Positions 1-5,359 of a DNA stretch of 5,516 bases are shown here, piece after piece (within the stretch, counting starts at the first letter, position 1; the number at the start of each line of letters is the position of its first letter). The DNA is taken from the NCBI GenBank assembly GCA_050743625.1, contig JBOGED010000425.1, forward strand, positions 1-5,516, read 5' to 3'. The notes below the pieces were generated by a model. It had not been told where the DNA came from. It ran no database searches and saw nothing but the letters and a program-made list of their open reading frames with translations. Position numbers and translations under genes: made by a program. Source of the DNA: JBOGED01 sp050743625. GTDB lineage: Bacteria > Actinomycetota > Nitriliruptoria > Euzebyales > Egibacteraceae.

Positions 1-106
1 TTCCTGGCACGCGGTCAGGACTGGCCTATCCGCGCGGCCATTAAGCCTACTAAATCCACCAGTCGGCAGCGCCCAGGGAGCCTGCGCCGGGTGAAGCCCG
101 TAGAGT

Positions 107-138
107 GCAGGTTTCCTCCGTATCCGGAGGAAACCTGC
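107..138. repeat. Palindromic repeat unit, copy 1, downstream of metK
   Basis: This is a perfect inverted repeat with two 14-base arms (107-120 and 125-138) around a 4-base centre, TATC. Its 22-base core (112-133) has left arm TTTCCTCCG and right arm CGGAGGAAA and is shared with copies at 1621-1642 and 1683-1704. It lies 57 bases beyond the metK stop codon, so it could form a strong RNA hairpin at the 3' end of the metK transcript. No run of U follows it on either strand, so it is not a classical intrinsic terminator. It could be a dispersed intergenic repeat, an RNA-stabilising hairpin or a protein-binding palindrome; the sequence does not decide between these. Confidence 0.8.
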
Positions 139-195
139 GTTGTACGCGCCCGGAGCGACGGATCCAGGCGAAGGCTGCGCACTAGCGGCATGGGG

Positions 196-1392
196 CTACA
201 GGCCGGTCGCGCGGCGGAGGTCGCTGGCCCGGTTCGTCCGCTCCCAGGTGAAGCCCTCACGGCCGAAGTGGCCGTAGGTGGCGGTCGCCCGGTAGATGGG
301 CCGGAAGAGTTGGAGGTCGCGGATGATGGCGGCCGGCCGCAGGTCGAAGACCTCCCGCACGCCGACCAGGATCTTCTCCGGATCCGCGGCCTCGGTACCG
401 AACGTCTCCAGGTTGACCGAGACGGGGTGCGCGACGCCGATCGCGTAGGCGACCTGCAGCTCCGCGCGGTCCGCGAGCCCGGCGGCCACGATCGTCTTGG
501 CGATCCACCGCGCCGCGTAGGCCGCCGACCGGTCGACTTTCGTGGGGTCCTTGCCACTGAACGCGCCCCCGCCGTGGCGAGCCATCCCGCCGTACGCGTC
601 GACGATGACCTTTCGTCCAGTCAATCCCGTGTCGGCCTGGGGGCCACCCAACTCGAACCGGCCGGTCGGGTTCACGAGTACGCCGGCCGGGTCCCAGGGC
701 AAGGTAGGCGGGATCACCGGCTCGATCACATGCTCCAACAGGTCAGGTCGCAGCAGTGTCTCCACGTCGATGTCGGGTTGGGTCTGCGCCGAGATGAGCA
801 TCCCCGCTACCCGTACCGGCCGGTACCCCTCGTACTCGACCGTGACTTGGGTCTTCCCGTCTGGTCGAAGGTACGGCACCAGGCCGGACTTTCGCACCGC
901 CGCCAACCGCTCGGCCAAGCGGTGCGCGAGGTGGATCGGCAAGGGCATCAGCGTGTCGGTGTCGCGGCAGGCGAACCCGAACATCATCCCCTGGTCGCCC
1001 GCGCCGAGCCGGTCAAGCTCGTTGGTGTCTCTGTCCGTGCGGCTTTCCCTCGACCTGTTGACACCCTCGGCAATGTCGGCCGACTGCTCATGCACCGCGA
1101 CGAACACTCCACACGTATTGCCGTCGAACCCCGACCCCGCACGGTCGTACCCCACATCGAGCAGCGTGTTCCGCGCCACCTGCGCGATGTCGACATACGT
1201 CTCGGTCGTGATCTCCCCCGTCACGACCACCACCCCGGTCGTCACCAGCGACTCACACGCCACCCGGCAGATCTCGGGCCGCGGATCGTTCGCGATGACC
1301 TCGTCCAAGACCGCATCCGAGATCTGATCCGCCACCTTATCCGGATGCCCCTCCGTCACCGACTCCGACGTAAACAACCACCGACGCGCCAT
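196..1392 (-). CDS. metK: S-adenosylmethionine synthetase (methionine adenosyltransferase)
   Basis: The product makes S-adenosylmethionine from methionine and ATP in the cytosol, releasing phosphate and pyrophosphate; it supplies the methyl donor of the cell. The 398-residue length is normal for the bacterial family. Visible signatures are the N-terminal FTSESVTEGHPDK motif (residues 7-19, with active-site H16 and D18), GAGDQG (130-135, methionine/ATP-loop region), PYLRPDGKTQVT (163-174), the NPTGRF/GGP/GLTGRK block (241-261) and the P-loop-like GGGAFSGKD (274-282). The C-terminus retains RPIY and YGHFGR. The ATG at 1390-1392 starts the protein exactly where the family starts, apart from an extra W5. 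No Shine-Dalgarno sequence lies at normal distance; a TAGACT box 6 bases upstream suggests a leaderless mRNA. The sequence differs noticeably from the Streptomyces form I remember (for example residues 104-124), so a paralogue is possible. All key motifs are intact. Confidence 0.98.
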   Translation of the reverse strand: MARRWLFTSESVTEGHPDKVADQISDAVLDEVIANDPRPEICRVACESLVTTGVVVVTGEITTETYVDIAQVARNTLLDVGYDRAGSGFDGNTCGVFVAVHEQSADIAEGVNRSRESRTDRDTNELDRLGAGDQGMMFGFACRDTDTLMPLPIHLAHRLAERLAAVRKSGLVPYLRPDGKTQVTVEYEGYRPVRVAGMLISAQTQPDIDVETLLRPDLLEHVIEPVIPPTLPWDPAGVLVNPTGRFELGGPQADTGLTGRKVIVDAYGGMARHGGGAFSGKDPTKVDRSAAYAARWIAKTIVAAGLADRAELQVAYAIGVAHPVSVNLETFGTEAADPEKILVGVREVFDLRPAAIIRDLQLFRPIYRATATYGHFGREGFTWERTNRASDLRRATGL

Positions 1393-1398
1393 CCTGGC

Positions 1399-1404
1399 AG
1401 TCTA
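1399..1404 (-). promoter_or_regulatory. Probable -10 element of metK, leaderless type
   Basis: On the minus strand the sequence reads TAGACT, then 6 bases, then the metK ATG. This fits the actinobacterial TANNNT -10 consensus placed so that transcription would begin at or next to the A of the start codon. The absence of a Shine-Dalgarno sequence close to the ATG agrees with a leaderless transcript; the nearest purine run, AAGGA, is too far upstream. A matching -35 box is not convincing: TGAACG about 20 bases upstream is the nearest candidate. The assignment rests on spacing and consensus only. Confidence 0.4.
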
Positions 1405-1428
1405 CGGGTCCTTGCCACGGTCTCCGTT

Positions 1429-1445
1429 CACCGGGCCAGCCGGTG
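1429..1445. other. Short stem-loop upstream of metK
   Basis: CACCGG (1429-1434) and CCGGTG (1440-1445) form a perfect 6-base inverted repeat around GCCAG. It lies just upstream of the proposed -10 element and partly within the region where a -35 box would be sought. It could be an operator-like site or a leader hairpin if transcription starts further upstream. A stem this short is expected by chance in GC-rich DNA. Confidence 0.3.
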
Positions 1446-1483
1446 CGGCCCTCAGCGCGTGACAGACACCGGTACTCCTGACC

Positions 1484-1531
1484 CAGAAGGACGAATGTCC
1501 TGGCAGGCAAGGTGAAGCCTGCCCCCTTCTG
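1484..1531 (-). other. Branched stem-loop structure upstream of metK
   Basis: An outer pair CAGAAGG (1484-1490) and CCTTCTG (1525-1531) encloses a perfect 7-base stem GGCAGGC/GCCTGCC (1502-1508 with 1517-1523). A second stem, AGGAC/GTCCT (1488-1492 with 1497-1501), fits beside it if the outer pair shortens to CAGA/TCTG. Together they can form a three-way junction. The element is 92 to 139 bases upstream of the metK ATG, so it could be a cis-acting RNA if a distal promoter exists. I cannot match it by eye to a known SAM riboswitch class. If metK is leaderless, it would instead lie upstream of the promoter. Confidence 0.35.
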
Positions 1532-1564
1532 ACCGTTTTATGCGCTATTTCCTGCGGATCCGCA

Positions 1565-1583
1565 CGCGGTTCGCCGAACCGCG
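1565..1583. other. GC-rich stem-loop in the intergenic region
   Basis: CGCGGTTC (1565-1572) and GAACCGCG (1576-1583) form a perfect 8-base inverted repeat with a 3-base loop. A self-complementary 12-base stretch, TGCGGATCCGCA (1553-1564), lies directly beside it. No U-run follows on either strand, so termination is not evident. It adjoins the larger inverted-repeat block at 1608-1717 and may be part of the same mosaic of structured intergenic repeats. Confidence 0.4.
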
Positions 1584-1620
1584 CCTCACGCGGGTGCGGG
1601 ATCTGGGCGCGGTCCTCAAC

Positions 1621-1642
1621 TTTCCTTCGCATACGGAGGAAA
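1621..1642. repeat. Palindromic repeat unit, copy 2
   Basis: The core has left arm TTTCCTTCG, centre CATA and right arm CGGAGGAAA; the arms pair with one mismatch. It matches the core of copy 1 at 112-133 in all but three positions. It forms the inner part of the left arm of the larger inverted-repeat element and keeps the flanking sequence CTCAAC on its left, which reappears inverted next to copy 3. Confidence 0.7.
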
Positions 1643-1678
1643 ACCACGGTCGAACGGATCGGCCACGTTGCCGACCCG

Positions 1679-1708
1679 CAACTTTCCTCCGCATAAGGAG
1701 GAAAGTTG
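1679..1708. repeat. Palindromic repeat unit, copy 3
   Basis: Perfect 12-base arms CAACTTTCCTCC (1679-1690) and GGAGGAAAGTTG (1697-1708) surround a 6-base centre GCATAA. The core 1683-1704 is the same family as copies 1 and 2. It lies between the foreign-looking gene pair and metK, about 170 bases beyond the stop of the membrane-protein gene, and could act as a hairpin in a transcript read on the minus strand. No U-run follows. Confidence 0.75.
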
Positions 1709-1832
1709 AGGACCGCGTCAATTCGCCGCAACGACACGCCAGCCCCAGCCATCACTGAAACCGCAGCCTGGGGAGACACCGCATCAATGATCGCATCATG
1801 TCAGGAGATCTGGACACTGAGGGTAACCGTAG

Positions 1833-1916
1833 GAGGTCATCGCGATCACCCGCATGCGCTTCGACCAGACAACGCGCGACTACATCGCACGGCGCACCAG
1901 CGAAGGCAAGACAAAC
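1833..1916 (+). pseudogene. Fragment of an IS110-type transposase, C-terminal region
   Basis: Frame 3 from 1836 reads VIAITRMRFDQ, then TTRDYIARRTSEGKT. This resembles the motif near the C-terminus of one branch of IS110-family transposases (pattern TRMR.D..TR.Y..RRT.EGK followed by an I..CLKRY.ARE-like segment), recalled from the family and not searched. The match stops at about 1914: the expected CLKRY.ARE segment does not follow. Upstream in the same frame TGA (1818), TAA (1824) and TAG (1830) occur in a row, so the rest of the transposase is missing. The fragment runs antisense through the last codons of the 327-residue membrane-protein gene. A chance resemblance over about 25 residues remains possible. 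Confidence 0.6.
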
Positions 1917-2863
1917 TTGGCGATTCTTCTGGAGACCCTGCTACCGTCGCAGGTCTTGCACTCGGCCCGCTCATCCATCATAGCCAGCATCTTCTCGAAA
2001 TCCTCGCGGGTCATGGCGGCCTTCAGGCCCATACTCTCCAGTTCTTCGACGAGGTGGGCCGCCGAGGCACATTGGCCGATTTGGTGTCGCGCCCACTCTT
2101 CGATCTTGGATTTCTGCTGATGATCCCCACCGACTTGGTTATCGATGGTGAAATCGAAGTCCGAAGTCGACACGATACTCGCTTCGATCGCTGTAGAAAA
2201 CTGTGATCGAAGCATGTCCATCATTGGGGAGTACAGTCGGTACAAGAACGCTAAGCGCGGTAAGGCAAACAGCCGGAACTGCCGCGGTCGTTCACTTACG
2301 AGCAGCGCCGTCAACGCCCAACGCTCTACTTTCTTGCTCAGCTCTCTCACTCCTGAGGGACGGTTCCTCCAGATCGGTTGGGGAGCTTTTATGCCAGCGA
2401 ACTTGTCCACGCGCTTCGCGCACGCGCGAGCTAGATGGAGGTCACGCGTATTCCACTCCTCGAAATATTTGTCCCATGTTTGCTTCGCGTCCCCTCCTTT
2501 GCCCAACGCTTTACGCGCCGTCTCCCAGCTATCGCCCCGAAGGCGGGCGAGCCGGTCGGTTGCACAGCTCGCGAGGAATACCCTCAGCTGCCGGTGGCGC
2601 CGCCGAAACCGCCTTGTCCCGAGGGTGGACAACCGGCTCACCAGAAGGAACAGCCAAATCCCCGAAATAAATAGCCCGATAATTCCGCCAAGACCTATGA
2701 AATCCACGATCCGTGCGCGCGGGATGCCGAAGAATGGTTGCAGCGAGGACAGCGCCGACGAGGACCGCGGCGCCCACGAGGCGAACACTACGTTCAGCGC
2801 CTCCGCGATTGGGATCGCCAGAACAAGAAAGATGGCGAACAAAAATCCGGCATATTGGAGCAC
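1880..2863 (-). CDS. Membrane-anchored protein of unknown function, second gene of a pair
   Basis: I do not recognise this 327-residue protein. Two hydrophobic segments are clear: about residues 5-27 (AGFLFAIFLVLAIPIAEALN) and 60-77 (IGLGGIIGLFISGIWLFLL). The strongly basic RRFRRRHRQLR (84-94) follows the second, so by the positive-inside rule the N-terminus and the long C-terminal part (about 85-327) are probably cytoplasmic, with a short outside loop between. The start is a GTG, 15 bases after the TGA of the upstream gene and in the same frame, with no good Shine-Dalgarno sequence; reinitiation after the upstream gene is likely. No other start keeps the first membrane segment whole. The last 11 or so residues (FVLPSLVRRAM) are encoded by DNA antisense to the transposase fragment, so the native C-terminus may have been replaced. 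Sampled GC is far below that of metK, suggesting transfer. Confidence 0.8.
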   Translation of the reverse strand: MLQYAGFLFAIFLVLAIPIAEALNVVFASWAPRSSSALSSLQPFFGIPRARIVDFIGLGGIIGLFISGIWLFLLVSRLSTLGTRRFRRRHRQLRVFLASCATDRLARLRGDSWETARKALGKGGDAKQTWDKYFEEWNTRDLHLARACAKRVDKFAGIKAPQPIWRNRPSGVRELSKKVERWALTALLVSERPRQFRLFALPRLAFLYRLYSPMMDMLRSQFSTAIEASIVSTSDFDFTIDNQVGGDHQQKSKIEEWARHQIGQCASAAHLVEELESMGLKAAMTREDFEKMLAMMDERAECKTCDGSRVSRRIAKFVLPSLVRRAM

Positions 2864-2878
2864 ATCGGTACCACGAAC

Positions 2879-4525
2879 TCATTGCTCATCGAAGACGCGT
2901 GACATCCCGTCTAACAACGTGCGGTAACTTTGCTGAACCTGCTCGCCGAGGTTGCGGACGCGTTTGGCTTCTCGGAGCGCGGCGTCGAATCCACCCGTCT
3001 CCGTAAGCGACTTACGCATCGGGCGTTCATCGCCAGCCTTATACGGCCACTCAACAGCGCGTTCCGTGAACCGATCGAATTTATCTCTCAATTCGGCCAT
3101 CGCCGACTTAACCTTTTGCTCCACTTCGGCCGCTTCGATCGTTACCTGGTCGAGGTCCGCGATGCCCTGAAGCAGGGTCTGATGGATCAGTTCGATCAAC
3201 CGGTGAACACGCCGGGCTTTTCTGCCTTTCGCGACTGCAAGGTGCAACGCAAGCTGGTCCCAGAGCAGATCGGCTTGATTGACAACTGCCTTATATACGT
3301 TAAGGTGACAGTCATAGATGTTGAGGCTCGTCATCGCATCGAATAACTTGGCCGCGACGTCGCCCTCCAGATCCGTCAGGTCCCACACCAGCTCCCGAGC
3401 ATCGTTCTCTCGGGTCACCGCCTTTTCACGCAGCGGGATGACGATGTAGCCAGGAGTCTCCATGGTCTGTCCGGACACGGGTGGGAGGAGGCGTCGTATG
3501 AGAAGTATCCGCCCGTTGATCACGCTGGCCGCTACTCCGGCGTGGTGGGCGTCGGGTACCCTGAGCAGATCCTCGGTGAGCGCGTTGAAATTGTCGCTGT
3601 CGATCTCGTCGATGGAGCTAAGCGACTCTGGGATTCCGGGACCTCTCGCGAACCAGAACCGCGGTGGTACATACTCGCGGTCAAGGATCTCTAACTTCGT
3701 GGGCGTAAAGTGGTCGCGGATTTGCTTCCTGAACGCTTCACCCAATGTCTCCGCGCATACGTCGCGTAACGCACTTAACTGATCAGGCGGCGCGATAGGA
3801 GGCTCCGGTATGGCGTCATAACGCCAGGGTACGGGTTCAGGCGCGTGGGAGACGCTGGCGGGCTTGTAAGTCCAAACGGAAAGCGTCGCATAGAGCCAGT
3901 AGCGCACGAGGTGATCCGTGAAGGACTCCTCGAAGTGCTGTCTGAATCGAAGACCGATGCAGGCGTGCAAGGGAACTGACCCCGGCAGGGGCTTCGTCAA
4001 GCCCCCCAGTTGCGCGACGCCCTCCGGAGAGAGATAGATTCGACAGGCGAACAGGTTCATCTGTGTGGTGAGCAACGCTTCTTCGCGCTCCATCCACGCA
4101 CGCGTGGCGACCCGCCCGCATTGCCTCATGCCCTCTGCGATCCGGCCCACCGCCGCTGCGGCTCCCGGCCCGGTACGCCACCACAGCCCGTCTGGTCCGG
4201 GGACCCTTGTGCCCACATCGACCACAGGCTCGCGCTCCCAGACTGGGATGAATCCTTTGTAGGGCGCCAGAATCGGATCATTGTTAACTTGGTGATCAGA
4301 TTTTTTCTCGAGTTGTCGTTTAGCCTCACCAGGATCATGAAGGATCCACGAGCGGCGGTCATAGCTAACCTCTTTGTCAAGAGTAAGCAAGCGCCGCAGA
4401 AGACTCCCGTAGTTCGCGCTGACTTCGTCCTCATGCGGTTCCCACAAGGGAAACCGGCAATACGCCCAGGCCACGTCGACCATCACCAGACGCGACACAG
4501 TAGGGTCACTCGACGTTCCCGCCAT
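2879..4525 (-). CDS. Large soluble protein of unknown function, first gene of a pair
   Basis: I do not recognise this 548-residue protein. It has no signal peptide and no membrane helix. The N-terminal half is rich in aromatic residues, especially W (residues 20, 28, 60, 96, 115, 116, 144), and a proline-rich stretch (about 229-257) divides it from the second half. Residues about 340-378 look like a strand-rich segment (GRILLIRRLLPP, YIVIPL), and from about 405 the protein is charged and helical, with likely coiled coil at 450-500 and 520-545. No nucleotide-binding, nuclease or protease motif was found by eye. The ATG at 4523-4525 is preceded by GGTGA at good distance. The stop is followed in frame by the membrane-protein gene, so the two are almost certainly co-transcribed and may form a complex, with this protein recruited to the membrane by its partner (inference). 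Confidence 0.82.
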   Translation of the reverse strand: MAGTSSDPTVSRLVMVDVAWAYCRFPLWEPHEDEVSANYGSLLRRLLTLDKEVSYDRRSWILHDPGEAKRQLEKKSDHQVNNDPILAPYKGFIPVWEREPVVDVGTRVPGPDGLWWRTGPGAAAAVGRIAEGMRQCGRVATRAWMEREEALLTTQMNLFACRIYLSPEGVAQLGGLTKPLPGSVPLHACIGLRFRQHFEESFTDHLVRYWLYATLSVWTYKPASVSHAPEPVPWRYDAIPEPPIAPPDQLSALRDVCAETLGEAFRKQIRDHFTPTKLEILDREYVPPRFWFARGPGIPESLSSIDEIDSDNFNALTEDLLRVPDAHHAGVAASVINGRILLIRRLLPPVSGQTMETPGYIVIPLREKAVTRENDARELVWDLTDLEGDVAAKLFDAMTSLNIYDCHLNVYKAVVNQADLLWDQLALHLAVAKGRKARRVHRLIELIHQTLLQGIADLDQVTIEAAEVEQKVKSAMAELRDKFDRFTERAVEWPYKAGDERPMRKSLTETGGFDAALREAKRVRNLGEQVQQSYRTLLDGMSRVFDEQ

Positions 4526-4531
4526 AACGTC

Positions 4532-4536
4532 TCACC
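4532..4536 (-). promoter_or_regulatory. Ribosome binding site of the 548-residue protein gene
   Basis: On the minus strand GGTGA lies 6 bases before the ATG at 4523-4525. It pairs with the 3' half of the anti-Shine-Dalgarno sequence (full complement AGGAGGTGA). The alternative in-frame ATG at residue 15 has no such site, which supports the first ATG. Confidence 0.5.
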
Positions 4537-4774
4537 CGCTCCGAAGGCCAGGCGCCACCCTGACTCGATTCGTCTTACTTGTCTTATGATGCCAGCTTTA
4601 CCCTTTGACACTGATCCGTGGACGCACGAAATGGGACAAGGGGTTCTAATCTTGCTCGCGCTGTTTCGACCACGCCATCGCATTCGGCCGTTATCGTGAG
4701 AGACGCGCCAGCTGCGAGATTCGTTGCGGCTTCCGACTCACGCATGCACATGCGCGACAGAGCGACCCGTAGGA

Positions 4775-5359
4775 TCAGGAGTCCAGTAGCGCGTTCAGGT
4801 CGGCCACGAGAACCCTCCCGCGGGCGAAGCCTCGCGCCATAATCGCTGTGCAAGCTTCCTCAGCTAGCGCGCGCTGATCGTCGTCTGCGACCATGACCAA
4901 TACCCAAAGATCGACGCTGTCCTGGGGACGCCGATCATCGTCACGCGCCAAGAGTTTGAGCGCGATGAGATGTCCTGTCCTTGCGACCGGCACAATCACG
5001 CCGGGCAACACCTCCAGGGGCTCTGCGGCGGCGACCACATCAGCCTCGATGCCCGACGAGGCAAACAACAGGTCAACCACGTTCGCCCCACCCCCAGGGG
5101 GCCTAAGCCGGACGGTGGCGAGCCTTCCCGCACCGGTCTGCTCGATCGCCGCTTGGACCTCGAACCCCGCGCCGACCAACGACCGCACCAAGCCCTCGGC
5201 CTCGCTGTCGTCTTGGACCGCCACCGCGAGGTCGATGTCTCGAGTGAAGCGTGGCTCGGTTCTCACGGACACCGCAAGCCCACCCACCAACGCGTAGGCC
5301 GCTTCCAGAGCGCGAAGCTCCGTGAGGATTCTGCCGAGCGTGGAGCCGAGGCCAGTCAC
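4775..5359 (-). CDS. Nucleotidyltransferase, AbiEii/AbiGii toxin-like family
   Basis: This 194-residue protein shows the pattern of a polymerase-beta-type nucleotidyltransferase: VGG (residues 25-27), then RDIDLAV with the two metal-binding acids D41 and D43, and a likely third acid D96 in NVVDLLFA. The later segment LIALKLLARDDDRRPQDSVDL (about 131-151) matches the conserved LK.......D..DL region of AbiEii-like proteins. Family members transfer nucleotides to an acceptor; in toxin members this can be tRNA or protein, but the substrate here cannot be told from sequence. The frame is open upstream to 5470, but GTG at 5357-5359 is preferred because it overlaps the stop of the preceding gene as GTGA, the usual sign of translational coupling, and because the extra 37 residues would merely re-read that gene. 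There is no AbiEi-type regulator in view; the upstream small protein is the only candidate partner. Confidence 0.92.
   Translation of the reverse strand: MTGLGSTLGRILTELRALEAAYALVGGLAVSVRTEPRFTRDIDLAVAVQDDSEAEGLVRSLVGAGFEVQAAIEQTGAGRLATVRLRPPGGGANVVDLLFASSGIEADVVAAAEPLEVLPGVIVPVARTGHLIALKLLARDDDRRPQDSVDLWVLVMVADDDQRALAEEACTAIMARGFARGRVLVADLNALLDS

Larger units (their letters stand above)
1608..1717. repeat. 110-base inverted-repeat element carrying two palindromic units
   Basis: The segment 1608-1642 and the reverse complement of 1683-1717 match at 31 of 35 positions; the first 19 and last 8 bases are identical and the differences fall in the middle of the palindromic unit. A 40-base spacer separates them. 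Each arm contains its own palindrome, so the element can fold either as two adjacent hairpins or as one long stem. This layout resembles paired REP-type repeats or a very short non-autonomous mobile element. No target-site duplication could be recognised by eye. It separates the foreign-looking gene pair from metK. Confidence 0.7.
1393..1832. other. Non-coding stretch between metK and the transposase remnant
   Basis: I see no credible gene here on either strand. Two open frames cross it (1402-1779 minus and 1540-1758 plus), but their peptides mainly translate the inverted repeats: each contains a VLNFP...EE motif and an FLR.RRKVEDR motif, as expected when both strands of a palindrome are read. 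The stretch holds the probable metK -10 box, several stem-loops and the paired palindromic units. Positions 1720-1832 show nothing I can name. Confidence 0.7.

Noticed and set aside
15..557. Minus-strand open frame of 180 codons running past the metK stop
   Set aside because: It overlaps the metK coding sequence in another frame and is dominated by R, S and P, as expected of an out-of-frame reading of GC-rich DNA.
91..1515. Long open frame on the plus strand opposite metK
   Set aside because: It is the antisense of an unmistakable metK in GC-rich DNA, where stop codons are rare in the opposite strand. The peptide has no recognisable motif.
1548..1564. A possible fourth copy of the palindromic unit
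   Set aside because: Only the TTTCCT half matches; the rest forms a different palindrome, TGCGGATCCGCA, so membership in the family is not supported.
107..1708. CRISPR array
   Set aside because: The three repeats are unevenly spaced, one is 1.5 kb away from the others, and there are no unit spacers.
1402..1779. Possible small gene upstream of metK
   Set aside because: Its peptide mostly reflects the palindromic repeats; the same VLNFP and FLR.RRKVEDR motifs appear on the opposite strand.
2529..2882. ATG overlapping the stop of the 548-residue gene (ATGA), a possible coupled start
   Set aside because: The frame it opens is only 117 codons, lies inside the 327-residue gene in a different frame, and is a basic, proline-rich peptide without the clear two-helix pattern of the longer frame.
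4565..4610. Promoter of the 548-residue gene
   Set aside because: TAAGAC preceded by TGTCAA at 18 bases is possible on the minus strand, but both boxes are poor. A perfect TTGACA at 4605-4610 on the plus strand has no -10 box at normal spacing and no gene after it.
4741..4754. Terminator after the nucleotidyltransferase gene (CGCATG ... CATGCG)
   Set aside because: The loop would be only 2 bases with full arms, the stem is short, and no U-run follows.
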